Shown: positions 35,767 to 43,778 of the stretch, piece by piece
How positions within the stretch are numbered: position 1 is the stretch's first letter
Layout: every line of letters begins with the position of its first letter
NCBI GenBank assembly: GCA_005883355.1
Contig: VAXG01000104.1
Coordinates: forward strand, 1-47,086
Length of the DNA stretch: 47,086 nt
Direction of reading: 5' to 3'
Source: Actinomycetota bacterium
GTDB lineage: Bacteria > Actinomycetota > Thermoleophilia > Gaiellales > Gaiellaceae
Made by a program: the position numbers and the translations under genes
The notes under the pieces: generated by a model
What the model saw: the letters and a program-made list of their open reading frames with translations, nothing else
Told to the model about the DNA's origin: nothing
Database searches by the model: none

Positions 35767-37119
35767 CGCGGCCAGTTGGGTCGCGGTCGGAACGGGCGCG
35801 TAGCGATCCGCGTAGCCCGGTTGCGTCTCGTCTGCGGCAACCCACTTCGAATCTTCGATGAAGGGGAAGCTGAGCACACGGCGGCGCGCCGACAGGTGCG
35901 CGCCGAGCGTGTTGGTCGCGCAGACAACGGCCTCGTCCGGAATCAGCCGGAGCGCCCTATCGGCTATGCGGTCGTGAGCAGTCACGCGCGCCGCGGTTGC
36001 CTGGAACTTTTGCCCGCCTGGGACATGCCGCCAGCCGGGAATCGGTCCCAAGCGGTAGTTCCCGACGAGGGCGGCCACGACGATCGCCGCTGCCACGGGA
36101 AACGCCCAGCGCGACAGCCGTTTCGCGCCGAAGATCGCGCCGATCACGAGCGGAGGAATCAGACCGGCCGTGTAGTGGAAGTGGATCGACGTCTGGGTCG
36201 TCGCCGACGAGAGGAGGTTGATCGCAAGCTCCGGCAGGGCCGCCACGAGCATGAGCGGAGCCAGCAAGCACAGAGCGGCCAGCGGCGCGACCAGGTCGAG
36301 CAGGTAGTGCAGATCTCGTGCGCTGAATGCCGCCTCGGCGATTCGCAGGGGATGCGTGAAAGCCGTCTTTACGATTCCGCCCGCCGATCCGCCGACCTCG
36401 CTGTAGCGGCCGTAGAAGTCGGACTCCGCGCCGGCGTTGTAGTGCGGAATCACGATCGCGATCGCGATCGCCGCCCACGCACCGCCGGCGACCGCGATCG
36501 CCGCCCCTACCACCCACCTTCCGCGGGCGAGCGCGTACCAGATGCCGAAGCCTGCGACGACCAGGGCGATCTCCTCCTTGCAGAGCGCCGCGGCGAGCGC
36601 GCACGCGGAGAACGGGAGCAGGCGGTCCTCGTCGAGGTACCAGAAGGCGAAGAGGAGCAAAGGCGTTGCGAGCGCGACAGGATGAAACTCGTTGAGCGTC
36701 AACCAGCCTGTCGCGGGGTAGAGCAGATAGGCAAGACCGAAGCCCAGCGCGGCCCGCGAGGAAGCGAGATGCTTGCGAGCGAGGAGGAAGACGGGAATCG
36801 CACCGAGCGCGACCGCGCAGGCCTGCGCGACCAGCAGCATGTGGGGGCTCGGCCAGATCCACCACAGGGGCGCGAACACCACCAGGATCGGATCGACGTG
36901 GGCCGCAAGCCGTGAGATCTGATCCCCGTGCAGGTCGGTCATTTGCAGCGGCCGCCCATGCGCGGTCGACCAGACCGCCTGCACCATGTTCCCGAGGTCG
37001 AAGCGACCGGTGACGTAGGCCTCGTGGCGAAGTACCGAGAGCGCCCCGAACCCCGCCGCATAGGCCGCGATCGCCGCCGCGAGGAGGGCGCGGGCGCTCG
37101 GAAAGATGATCCGTCTCAC
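35692..37119 (-). CDS. DUF2079 membrane protein (putative GT-C glycosyltransferase)
   Basis: A 475-residue membrane protein of the DUF2079 family, about nine to ten helices. The first extracytoplasmic loop has TGRFDLGNMVQAVWSTAHGR and MTDLHGDQISRLAAHVDPIL, both family signatures with a GT-C-like Asp. Other signatures: LNEFHPVALATPLLLFAF, ALCKEEIALVVAGFG. The soluble C-terminus ends PEWQLVFEQDGILVFRRRPL, as in relatives, so the 75-base tail overlap with the converging GT87 gene is real coding on this strand. GTG at 37119 overlaps the GT4 gene stop as GTGA. Substrate unknown. Confidence 0.87.
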   Translation of the reverse strand: MRRIIFPSARALLAAAIAAYAAGFGALSVLRHEAYVTGRFDLGNMVQAVWSTAHGRPLQMTDLHGDQISRLAAHVDPILVVFAPLWWIWPSPHMLLVAQACAVALGAIPVFLLARKHLASSRAALGFGLAYLLYPATGWLTLNEFHPVALATPLLLFAFWYLDEDRLLPFSACALAAALCKEEIALVVAGFGIWYALARGRWVVGAAIAVAGGAWAAIAIAIVIPHYNAGAESDFYGRYSEVGGSAGGIVKTAFTHPLRIAEAAFSARDLHYLLDLVAPLAALCLLAPLMLVAALPELAINLLSSATTQTSIHFHYTAGLIPPLVIGAIFGAKRLSRWAFPVAAAIVVAALVGNYRLGPIPGWRHVPGGQKFQATAARVTAHDRIADRALRLIPDEAVVCATNTLGAHLSARRRVLSFPFIEDSKWVAADETQPGYADRYAPVPTATQLAALRRNPEWQLVFEQDGILVFRRRPL

Positions 37120-38177
37120 AGCAGCCGCTCGACGATCGTGCGCCAGCGCACGCCGAGAACGGCCTCGCTCGCCTTCCGCTCGTAAGCGGCGCGCCCGGAG
37201 GCTGCGATGCGCCGGGCGAGGTCGGTGTCGGTGGCCAGCCGGCGCACCGCCTCGGCCAGAGCTCGTGCGTCGCCCGGGGGCACGAGGAGTGCGCTCTCGT
37301 CGCCGACGAGCAGCTCGTGGGCGGCTGGTGTGTCGGCCGTGATGAGCGGCGCGGCGCAGGCAATGGCCTGGAACGCCTTGTTGGGGATGACCCTCTGCGC
37401 CTTGCCGCCGGTGCCGAAGATCCCGAGTGAGCAGCCGGCTCGGCGAATCTCATCGGGTAGGTGGTCGTACTCGACCCACGGCACGTGCTCGACATTCGGG
37501 GGCCGACCTGCGAGCAGCCCTTCGAGCTGTCCGCTGCCGACGACACGGAAGTCGATCTCGGGCGCTTCCCGCGCTGCCGCGAGGATCGTCTCGACACCTT
37601 GCAACGGAATCAGCTTCCCCACGAAGAGCGCGACGAAGCGGTGCGGCGGCGACCAGCCCGGCGTGAACAGCCGGTCCTCCGCTCCGACGAAGCAGACAGG
37701 AACCTCGCCGAGCCCTGCGAGGCCCGCGAAGAACTGCGCATCGCCTTCCGTATCCGCGACGACGACGTCTGCGGCACGAAAGGCGCGGCGGTCGATCGTC
37801 TCGAGCGCGCGTGCGGCGAACGAGCCTGAGCGGAAGCGCGCACGATCGGCGACGAGTGTGTCGGCCAGCGAGACGAGCGGATTGAAGATCAGCGGCCGTC
37901 CACGTGCGGCGCGTCGTGCTGCGGGGAGGTCGAAGTGTCCGGGATAGCCCACGATGAACGCGTCGACGTCGTCGGGCGGACGCCGTGCGAGCAACTGCGC
38001 CTCGGCCGCGGCGAGCCGCAGCGCGCGTCCCGATCCCGCCCCCCAGCCGTGCCGCTCGCCGTTCCAGACCGAGACGTGTTCCTCCAGCACCTCGACGCCT
38101 GCACCTCGCAGGCACGAGATCACCTGCGAGTTACGTGGATAACCACGCTCGTAGGTTCCGAAATAACAGACTTTCAA
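37116..38177 (-). CDS. GT4-like glycosyltransferase (GT-B fold)
   Basis: A 353-residue cytoplasmic glycosyltransferase. The N-terminal domain begins KVCYFGTYERGYPRNSQVIS; the C-terminal donor-binding domain has ALFVGKLIPLQGVETILAAA, PNVEHVPWVEYDHLPDEIRR and the late motif NKAFQAIACAAPLITADTPA (with an E-x7-E-like region replaced by KAFQAIA). It probably transfers a nucleotide-activated sugar. TTG start at 38177 without a good Shine-Dalgarno sequence. It is coupled to DUF2079 downstream, so the pair likely acts on the same glycan. Confidence 0.88.
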   Translation of the reverse strand: MKVCYFGTYERGYPRNSQVISCLRGAGVEVLEEHVSVWNGERHGWGAGSGRALRLAAAEAQLLARRPPDDVDAFIVGYPGHFDLPAARRAARGRPLIFNPLVSLADTLVADRARFRSGSFAARALETIDRRAFRAADVVVADTEGDAQFFAGLAGLGEVPVCFVGAEDRLFTPGWSPPHRFVALFVGKLIPLQGVETILAAAREAPEIDFRVVGSGQLEGLLAGRPPNVEHVPWVEYDHLPDEIRRAGCSLGIFGTGGKAQRVIPNKAFQAIACAAPLITADTPAAHELLVGDESALLVPPGDARALAEAVRRLATDTDLARRIAASGRAAYERKASEAVLGVRWRTIVERLL

Positions 38178-38230
38178 AGTGAGCGTCGTGCCGGCGCCGC
38201 GCGCGGGTGTATGAGCGAGCGGATTGAAAC

Positions 38231-38284
38231 GGCCGCACGGGCAAAGCCCGCACGGCCTCTATGCGGCGCCGCCAAGTCGGCGCC
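38231..38284 (-). repeat. Double-hairpin repeat, copy 3 (inverted)
   Basis: Read on the minus strand: hairpin A GGCGCCG (38284-38278), loop ACTTGG, CGGCGCC (38271-38265); spacer GCATAGA; hairpin B GGCCGTGCGGGC (38257-38246), loop TTT, GCCCGTGCGGCC (38242-38231). Hairpin B pairs fully on this strand with T-G and G-T wobbles. It starts on the base next to the stop codon of the GT2 gene at 38285, as copy 1 does after nfeD. Compared with copy 1, paired positions change together. Confidence 0.82.
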
Positions 38285-39223
38285 TCAGGAGAGGATTTCG
38301 TCGACGAGCAGCTCTGCGCGCTCGCGTTCCTGCGCTCGCTCCTCGTGATGGCTCGTGATCATCTCGCTGATCAGGCCGAGCGAGAAGAACTGCATCCCGA
38401 TCACCACGAGCAGCACGCCGAGCAAGAGCAGCGGCCTTTGTCCGATCGCGTGTCCGAGCGCCTTGATCACCGTCAGGTATACGAGGATTGCGGAACCGAT
38501 CGCGCCGAGCAAGAGCCCGAGGCCGCCGAACAGGTGCAACGGACGGTGGCGGTAGCGGCCGATGAAGGAGACCGTCAGGAGATCGAGGAACCCGCGGAGG
38601 TAACGCTCGACGCCGTAACGCGACCGGCCGTGCTCGCGGGGACGATGATTGACCGGCAGCTCCGCGATGCGGAAGCCGCGGTAGTGCGCGAGCACCGGGA
38701 TGAAACGGTGCAGTTCCCCGTAGAGGCGTAGACCGTGCACGACCTCCGCCCGGTAGGCCTTGAGGCCGCAGTTCATGTCGTGCAAGCGCACGCCCGAGAA
38801 CGCGCTCGTCACGCGGTTGAAGATGCGCGAGAGCAGACGCCTCGAGATCGGGTCGCGTCGATGCGTCTTCCAGCCTGTGACGAGATCGAAGCCTTCGTCC
38901 AGCTTGGCGAGGAGGCGCGGGATCTCTGCCGGATCGTCCTGCAGGTCCCCGTCGATCGTCACGACGATCTCGCCGTGCGCCTGGTCGAAGCCGGCGACGA
39001 GCGCGGCCGCCTTGCCGAAGTTACGCCGCAGGCGAACGACACGGACGTTCCGCTCGGAGTTGTGCAGCCTGGTCAGCGCGGAGAAGGTTCCGTCGGTCGA
39101 GCCGTCGTCGACGAAGATCGCCTCCCACGGTGCGCGGAGCGGCTCGAGTGCGGACCGGAGCTCGTCGTAGAGCAGAGCGACGCTTCGCTCTTCGTCATGC
39201 ACCGGTACGACGACGGAGATCAC
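38285..39223 (-). CDS. GT2 family glycosyltransferase, DPM1/GtrB-like
   Basis: A 312-residue polyprenyl-phosphate glycosyltransferase-like protein. The GT-A catalytic domain has ISVVVPVHDEERSV, FVDDGSTDGTFSAL, VRLRRNFGKAAALVAGF and TIDGDLQDDPAEIPRLL (DxD-type metal site), then HDMNCGLKAYRAEVV. Two C-terminal membrane helices follow (HLFGGLGLLLGAIGSAILVY and PLLLLGVLLVVIGMQFFSLG). It probably makes polyprenyl-phosphate-sugar, the donor for the GT-C enzymes in this region. Start GTG at 39223 is chosen because the conserved domain begins there and TAACCT lies 7 bases upstream; longer frames run antisense into moeA. Confidence 0.92.
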   Translation of the reverse strand: MISVVVPVHDEERSVALLYDELRSALEPLRAPWEAIFVDDGSTDGTFSALTRLHNSERNVRVVRLRRNFGKAAALVAGFDQAHGEIVVTIDGDLQDDPAEIPRLLAKLDEGFDLVTGWKTHRRDPISRRLLSRIFNRVTSAFSGVRLHDMNCGLKAYRAEVVHGLRLYGELHRFIPVLAHYRGFRIAELPVNHRPREHGRSRYGVERYLRGFLDLLTVSFIGRYRHRPLHLFGGLGLLLGAIGSAILVYLTVIKALGHAIGQRPLLLLGVLLVVIGMQFFSLGLISEMITSHHEERAQERERAELLVDEILS

Positions 39224-39230
39224 GCGCGCG

Positions 39231-39239
39231 AGGTTATAC
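39231..39239. promoter_or_regulatory. Overlapping divergent -10 elements, GT2 gene and moeA
   Basis: AGGTTATAC holds TAACCT (and TATAAC) on the minus strand, 7 to 9 bases before the GT2 GTG, and TTATAC on the plus strand, 12 bases before the moeA ATG. The intergenic gap is only 28 bases, so both promoters must share it. Inferred. Confidence 0.45.
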
Positions 39240-39251
39240 GCTGGGCGCGGA

Positions 39252-40445
39252 ATGGCTGAGCTGCTCCCGCTCGAGGAGGCGCTGAGGCGCATTCTCGACC
39301 GGGTGACGCCGCTCGGGCCCGAGGTCGTGCCGCTGGCGGCAGCGGCAGGCCGCGTGGTCTTCGAGGACGCGATGGCAGTCGTGGATCTGCCGCCCTTTGC
39401 GAGCTCGGCGATGGACGGTTTCGCACTGCGCTCGGCGGACACCCCCGGGCGCCTGCCGGTCGTGGCGCGGATCGCCGCGGGCGTGCCGGCGCCGCGAGCG
39501 CTCGAAGCGGGCGAGGCGATGGCCATCGCCACCGGCGGTGTCGTTCCGGGAGGAGCCGACTCTGTCGTCCCCTTGGAGTACGTTGTCGAGGATGACAACG
39601 GCGTGGAGATCCCCAATGTTGTCGTCCACGGTGACAACGTCCGTCCTCGCGGCGGCGACGTTGCCGCCGGAGATGTCGTCGTGCCGAGCGGCGCCCGTCT
39701 GCGCGCCGCGCAGATCGGCGCACTTGCCGCCGCCGGCCTGGACCACGTCGTCGCCAGCCGGCGCCCGACGATCTCGGTGCTTGCGACAGGCACCGAGTTG
39801 CGCAGGCCGGGTGAGCCGCTCGAGCCCGGAGAAGTCTATGAGGCCAATGGCGTATTGCTGGCGACGGCGTTCGCCACCGCCGGCGCGGAGGTCGAGCTGC
39901 TCCCGGCCGTCGCCGACGACGAGGCATCGCATCGCGAGGCGCTCGAACGAGGCCTCGCGGCCGACGTCCTCGTCACCTCGGGCGGCGTGTCCGTCGGTCC
40001 GCACGATCTCGTCCGCCGGATCCTGGGAGAGCTCGGGGTGGAGGAGGTCTTCTGGGGTATTGCGGTCAAGCCGGGCAAGCCGCTTGCATTCGGAGTGCGC
40101 GGGTCGACGATCGTGTTCGGACTCCCCGGGAACCCCGTCTCGTCGCTCGTCGGGGCGGAGGTCTTCGTGCGCCCCGCATTGCTCGCCCTGCAAGGTGCGA
40201 CCGTTCCCGGCCCGGTGTTCTTCGAGGGCCGGCTCGCAGCGTCCGTTCGCCGTAACGCGCACCGAGACGAGTTTCTCCGTGCGCGCTCCGTCGTCACCGA
40301 GACCGGAGTTCTGCTCGACCCGGTCACCGGCCAGGAGTCACACATGATCGCTCGCGCCGCTGCCGCCGATGCACTCGTGCTGGCGCCCCGAGGCGATGGT
40401 GAGCTCGCCGCTGGTGAGAGCGTGCGTTACTTGCTGCTCGCCTGA
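39252..40445 (+). CDS. moeA: Molybdopterin molybdenumtransferase MoeA
   Basis: Inserts molybdate into adenylated molybdopterin in Moco synthesis, 397 residues. Typical segments: LPPFASSAMDGFALRSAD at about 46-63, IATGGVVPGGADSVVPLE, NVRPRGGDVAAGD, SVLATGTEL, and the MoCF-domain core DVLVTSGGVSVGPHDLV, then WGIAVKPGKPLAFG and VFGLPGNPVSSLV. The C-terminal beta domain completes the fold. No other Moco genes are nearby. ATG at 39252 diverges from the GT2 gene. The 3' end overlaps the converging sortase gene by 19 bases. Confidence 0.95.
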   Translation: MAELLPLEEALRRILDRVTPLGPEVVPLAAAAGRVVFEDAMAVVDLPPFASSAMDGFALRSADTPGRLPVVARIAAGVPAPRALEAGEAMAIATGGVVPGGADSVVPLEYVVEDDNGVEIPNVVVHGDNVRPRGGDVAAGDVVVPSGARLRAAQIGALAAAGLDHVVASRRPTISVLATGTELRRPGEPLEPGEVYEANGVLLATAFATAGAEVELLPAVADDEASHREALERGLAADVLVTSGGVSVGPHDLVRRILGELGVEEVFWGIAVKPGKPLAFGVRGSTIVFGLPGNPVSSLVGAEVFVRPALLALQGATVPGPVFFEGRLAASVRRNAHRDEFLRARSVVTETGVLLDPVTGQESHMIARAAAADALVLAPRGDGELAAGESVRYLLLA

Positions 40446-41125
40446 GCCACGAGCTCGTACGGTTTCCCGCCGCGGGGCTCGACACGCAGCAGTCGTGCGT
40501 ACGCGATGTAGCGGTGTGTCGCGAAGAAGCGAGGATGGCAGGCCTGGAGCTCGACGAGCTCGTGGCGGGGCGAGCGCAGCACCGAGAGGTCGTTCGATTT
40601 CACGATGCGGTGTCCTGTGACGGCGTAGAAGAAGGTCCCGTACGGAACCTCGATCGTGACGCGGTCGCCACTCCGGAGCCTGTCGATGTGCGAGAACGGT
40701 GCAAGGTACGTCGTGCGGTGACCGGCGATGTAGACGAGCCGGTTCTCCCCGGGCATGAATGTCCGCTCGTCGCGCCCGGGCCCTTTCTTGAGGGTCTCGT
40801 GGTCGGTGCCGTTGACGAGGAGCATGTTCAGGCCCATTCGAGGCACGCGCAGCCGGCCGATCACTTCGCCGCGTGTCGAGCTCCCGCGGTAACGCTTCGC
40901 CTCCCGCGCGATGCTCGCCCGCTCGGCCGCCTGGGTGACGCCGGAGATCGTCGGCTGGAACGAGCGTGTGCGCTTGTCGTACTGCGAGGCAAGCTGATGT
41001 TGTTTCCACCTCGTGTAGAGCCCGGTGAACGGATCTTGCCACTGCCACACGAGCAGAGCCCACAAGAGCGTCAGCACGCCCAGCGCCGCAAGCAGGGTTC
41101 CCAGCAGATGGAGGGGGCGGCGCAA
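40427..41125 (-). CDS. Class E-like sortase
   Basis: A 232-residue membrane-anchored sortase. One N-terminal helix at about 8-28, then the sortase barrel with VIGRLRVPRMGLNMLLVNGT, the catalytic His136 in YIAGHRTTYLAPF, Cys196 in VELQACHPRFF and Arg205 in ATHRYIAYARL. The LQAC in place of the usual TLxTC is a small deviation. Class E sortases of Actinomycetota attach proteins with LAxTG signals to the wall; no such substrate gene is evident in this window. TTG start at 41125 follows the M28 gene TAG directly, so the two are co-translated. Confidence 0.9.
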   Translation of the reverse strand: MRRPLHLLGTLLAALGVLTLLWALLVWQWQDPFTGLYTRWKQHQLASQYDKRTRSFQPTISGVTQAAERASIAREAKRYRGSSTRGEVIGRLRVPRMGLNMLLVNGTDHETLKKGPGRDERTFMPGENRLVYIAGHRTTYLAPFSHIDRLRSGDRVTIEVPYGTFFYAVTGHRIVKSNDLSVLRSPRHELVELQACHPRFFATHRYIAYARLLRVEPRGGKPYELVAQASSK

Positions 41126-43009
41126 CTAGCCCTCCAGTGCTTCCGGCACGGTCGAGGCTGTTCCGGGGCGCCGCCGGTTGCGCACCGCGAGAACCGTTCC
41201 GCGCACGACTCGGCGCAGGGGACCGGTGGGCGGGAGCTCGGCGGCCGCCGGGTACGGCGCGTAGCGCCGTGCGGCCAGGGCGGCCAGCTGTCCGGTTCCC
41301 GCAAGCCAGACGACGAGGAGCGGCATGACGACGAAAGGCACGTAGCCCACCGATCTCAGCTCCGCGAGATACCAGGGCGTATCCCAGCCGAGGCCGAACC
41401 GTCCCGCAAAGGAACCGAGCAGCAGTGCGGGACCCGCGAAGCCGAGCGCGAGCACGGAGAGCCTGACAGCGAGAGGACCATCCCTCACTTGCGGAAGCCA
41501 GAGCCAGACGTGCAGCGACGGCAGCAGGAACACGAGCGCGAATGGGTTCGTCGCAACGACCAGGAGCGAGAGCGCACCGAGGCAGAGGAGCGACGCGGTA
41601 TGTCCGGCGAGGTCCTCCTCGAGCGTGATCGCGCGGCGTGGGAGCAGTCGCTCGCGCGCGACGAGCCAGCCCAACACCGCGAGCACGCCGAGCGCGAGCA
41701 ACCCCCTCGCAGACCAGTCGTGTGCGAGGGAGCTCGACGGTGGGATCGGCCGTGCAACGCCGTGTGGCCATACCCCCAACAGTCTGAAGAGCTCGAAGAG
41801 GCCTACGACCCAGGCCCAAAAAGCGAGCCGGCTGCGGAACGCGCGCAGCGCTGGAGCGAGTGCGACATGCCTTCGCCTGCAGCGGGCGAAGAGGTCGACC
41901 GCTGTTGTCAGAAAGGGCAACAAGCACGCGATCAGTACGAGCTCGATTGCCCAGCCGCGGATGAGCCGCGAGCCGAGATAGAGGTAGGTGGACGTTCCCT
42001 GGGTGAATTCGAGACTCTCGTCGAGCGTCCCGAGAGCGTCCTGTGCTGCACGGCCGACTTGTGCAAGCTTGTCTGCGCGCACTCGTTCCGAGGTGTCGCT
42101 CAAGGGGTTTGGAGGGTTGTCGCCCGCGGTCGTGAGGGTCACGGCGGCAATCCCATGCGTGAGGAACGGCGCCTGTTCGTAGAGCGAGAAGGGAAAGCCG
42201 AGATCGATCAGTTGGCGCAACGCGCCGGGACGAGCCGGGCCACGGCCGGTCTGAGCGGAGATCCGCGCTGCGATCGTCTGCAAAAAAGTCCCCGACGGCT
42301 CGCGCGGAGTGTCGCCATTGAACTCGACACGAACGCGTCCGCTGCCACCGACCGAGTCGAGGTTGATGACGCCGGCGACGTCGTTCCGAAACGGGTAATG
42401 GGCGGCGAACCAGGCCGCGCCCACCCCACCGTACGCGCCCCCGTCGGTCGAGACGAAGAGGATCGTGTGGTTCGGACGAAGCTGGGCGGACGGCCGGCCG
42501 GGCGGGACCCCGTACGCGCGGGCGAGTTGAATCAACATCGCCGTGCCGGAGGCGTTGTCGTTCGCGCCCGGACCGCGTCCGTCGTTGTCGCGGTGGGCCA
42601 TCACGACGATCGTGCGCGGCGAGCGGCCGCTCGCCTCTGCGATGAGGTTCTGCAGCTGGACCCTGCCCCGCCCTGGGATGACGGCGCTGAAGCGCTCGGT
42701 GCGGATCGGCAGGCCGTACGGCGCGAGCTGGTCCCGGAACCACGACGCGGCCGCGAGCGCCTGAGACGAGCCTGGTTGGCGGTACGGAAGATCCGCCAGG
42801 TCGGTCGCGAGCGTCTTCGTCGCCGCGCCGTCGAACGCGGGAACGAACGCGCGCGGAAGCGGAGTCGGCCGCGCGACGCTGAAGGCAGCCACCAGAAGGG
42901 GCAGTCCGACGAGCAGCCACGTCCCCCGGTAGAGACGCCCGTTGACCGGCCGTTGCAGTGAACCGGGACGAGCCCGGCGCCGCTCGATCCGGGGCGGAAC
43001 TGAGGCCAT
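41126..43009 (-). CDS. M28-family membrane peptidase
   Basis: A 627-residue protein. A basic N-terminus and one helix (about 29-48) are followed by an extracytoplasmic M28 aminopeptidase-like domain (about 55-335): VMAHRDNDGRGPGANDNASG with His139 and Asp151 as likely zinc ligands, then ILFVSTDGGAYGGVGAAWF and INLDSVGGSG. The usual EE pair is not obvious, having D-G in its place, so activity is uncertain. The C-terminal half has about eight membrane helices. ATG at 43009 is preceded by TACTAT at 8 bases. Coupled to the sortase gene. Confidence 0.86.
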   Translation of the reverse strand: MASVPPRIERRRARPGSLQRPVNGRLYRGTWLLVGLPLLVAAFSVARPTPLPRAFVPAFDGAATKTLATDLADLPYRQPGSSQALAAASWFRDQLAPYGLPIRTERFSAVIPGRGRVQLQNLIAEASGRSPRTIVVMAHRDNDGRGPGANDNASGTAMLIQLARAYGVPPGRPSAQLRPNHTILFVSTDGGAYGGVGAAWFAAHYPFRNDVAGVINLDSVGGSGRVRVEFNGDTPREPSGTFLQTIAARISAQTGRGPARPGALRQLIDLGFPFSLYEQAPFLTHGIAAVTLTTAGDNPPNPLSDTSERVRADKLAQVGRAAQDALGTLDESLEFTQGTSTYLYLGSRLIRGWAIELVLIACLLPFLTTAVDLFARCRRRHVALAPALRAFRSRLAFWAWVVGLFELFRLLGVWPHGVARPIPPSSSLAHDWSARGLLALGVLAVLGWLVARERLLPRRAITLEEDLAGHTASLLCLGALSLLVVATNPFALVFLLPSLHVWLWLPQVRDGPLAVRLSVLALGFAGPALLLGSFAGRFGLGWDTPWYLAELRSVGYVPFVVMPLLVVWLAGTGQLAALAARRYAPYPAAAELPPTGPLRRVVRGTVLAVRNRRRPGTASTVPEALEG

Positions 43010-43016
43010 CCGGGGC

Positions 43017-43023
43017 TATAGTA
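43017..43023. promoter_or_regulatory. Bidirectional -10 element between M28 peptidase and response regulator genes
   Basis: TATAGTA reads TATAGT on the plus strand, facing the response regulator, and TACTAT on the minus strand, 8 bases before the M28 ATG. This is the same TANNNTA symmetry as at 3326-3332. Plus-strand transcription would give about a 50-base leader. Inferred. Confidence 0.5.
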
Positions 43024-43079
43024 GGCGCCCTGCTACCCGGCAAGGATCGTTCCGGCAGGCACTGTTAGCCGAGCGCGAT

Positions 43080-43778
43080 ATGCCTGACTCCTCGACCATC
43101 CTCCTCGTCGACGACGAGGAATCGATCCAGAAGCTGCTCGCCTATCCCCTGGAGCGCGAGGGGTACCGAGTGCTGCAGGCGCGTGACGGACAGGAGGCCC
43201 TGACCCGCTTCGCGTCGGAGCACGTCGACCTCGTCGTGCTCGACATCATGCTGCCGAAGCTCGACGGGCTCGAGGTGTGCAAGCGCCTCCGCGCCGAGAG
43301 CGAGGTGCCGATCATCATGCTGACCGCTCGCGACGACGAGCTGGACAAGGTGCTCGGGCTGGAGCTCGGCGCCGACGACTACATCACGAAACCCTTCTCG
43401 ATCCGCGAGTTCCGGAGTCGCGTTCGCGCCCTGCTGCGTCGCGCCTCGGTGTCAAGGCAGGTCGACGGGGGCGGCGATGTGATCTCGGCCGAAGGGTTGA
43501 CGATCGACCTCGCCCGTCGGGCCGTCGAGATCCGAGGCGAACGGGTGCAGCTCACGTATGTCGAGTTCGAGCTCTTGCGCATCCTCGCCTCGCACCCAGG
43601 TCGTGTGTACAGCCGGCGCATGCTCCTCGAGGCCCTCTGGGGTGGCGCCGATTATCGGGAACCGCGGACGATCGACGTCCACGTCCGCCATCTACGCGAG
43701 AAGCTGGAGCGGGATCCCGCCGATCCGGAGTACATCCTGACGGTGCGCGGCGTCGGCTACCGCTTCCGCGACCGATGA
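43080..43778 (+). CDS. OmpR/PhoB-family response regulator
   Basis: A 232-residue two-component regulator. The receiver domain (residues 1-120) has the acidic pocket VDDEE at about 10-14, phospho-acceptor Asp55 in LVVLDIMLPKLDGLE, Thr in IIMLTARDDE and Lys104 in YITKPFSIRE. The winged-helix DNA-binding domain (about 135-232) includes LTYVEFELLRILASHPGRVY, TIDVHVRHLREKLERDP and LTVRGVGYRFRDR. The ATG at 43080 is chosen because the receiver begins there; a longer frame adds 46 Arg-rich residues. Coupled to the kinase gene (ATGA). Confidence 0.96.
   Translation: MPDSSTILLVDDEESIQKLLAYPLEREGYRVLQARDGQEALTRFASEHVDLVVLDIMLPKLDGLEVCKRLRAESEVPIIMLTARDDELDKVLGLELGADDYITKPFSIREFRSRVRALLRRASVSRQVDGGGDVISAEGLTIDLARRAVEIRGERVQLTYVEFELLRILASHPGRVYSRRMLLEALWGGADYREPRTIDVHVRHLREKLERDPADPEYILTVRGVGYRFRDR

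Noticed and set aside
38285-39793. Longer version of the GT2 gene beginning inside moeA
   Set aside because: The first 190 residues are Ser/Ala/Arg-rich and antisense to moeA; the GT2 fold starts at the GTG at 39223.
40514-42961. Very long plus-strand open frame (815 codons) opposite the sortase and M28 genes
   Set aside because: It is rich in Arg, Glu and Gln with no domain, and mirrors the high-GC codon pattern of the well-supported minus-strand genes.
40338-43043. Minus-strand open frame of about 900 codons overlapping the M28 gene in another phase
   Set aside because: Arg/Pro/Ala-rich low-complexity translation, while the M28 phase has motifs and membrane helices.
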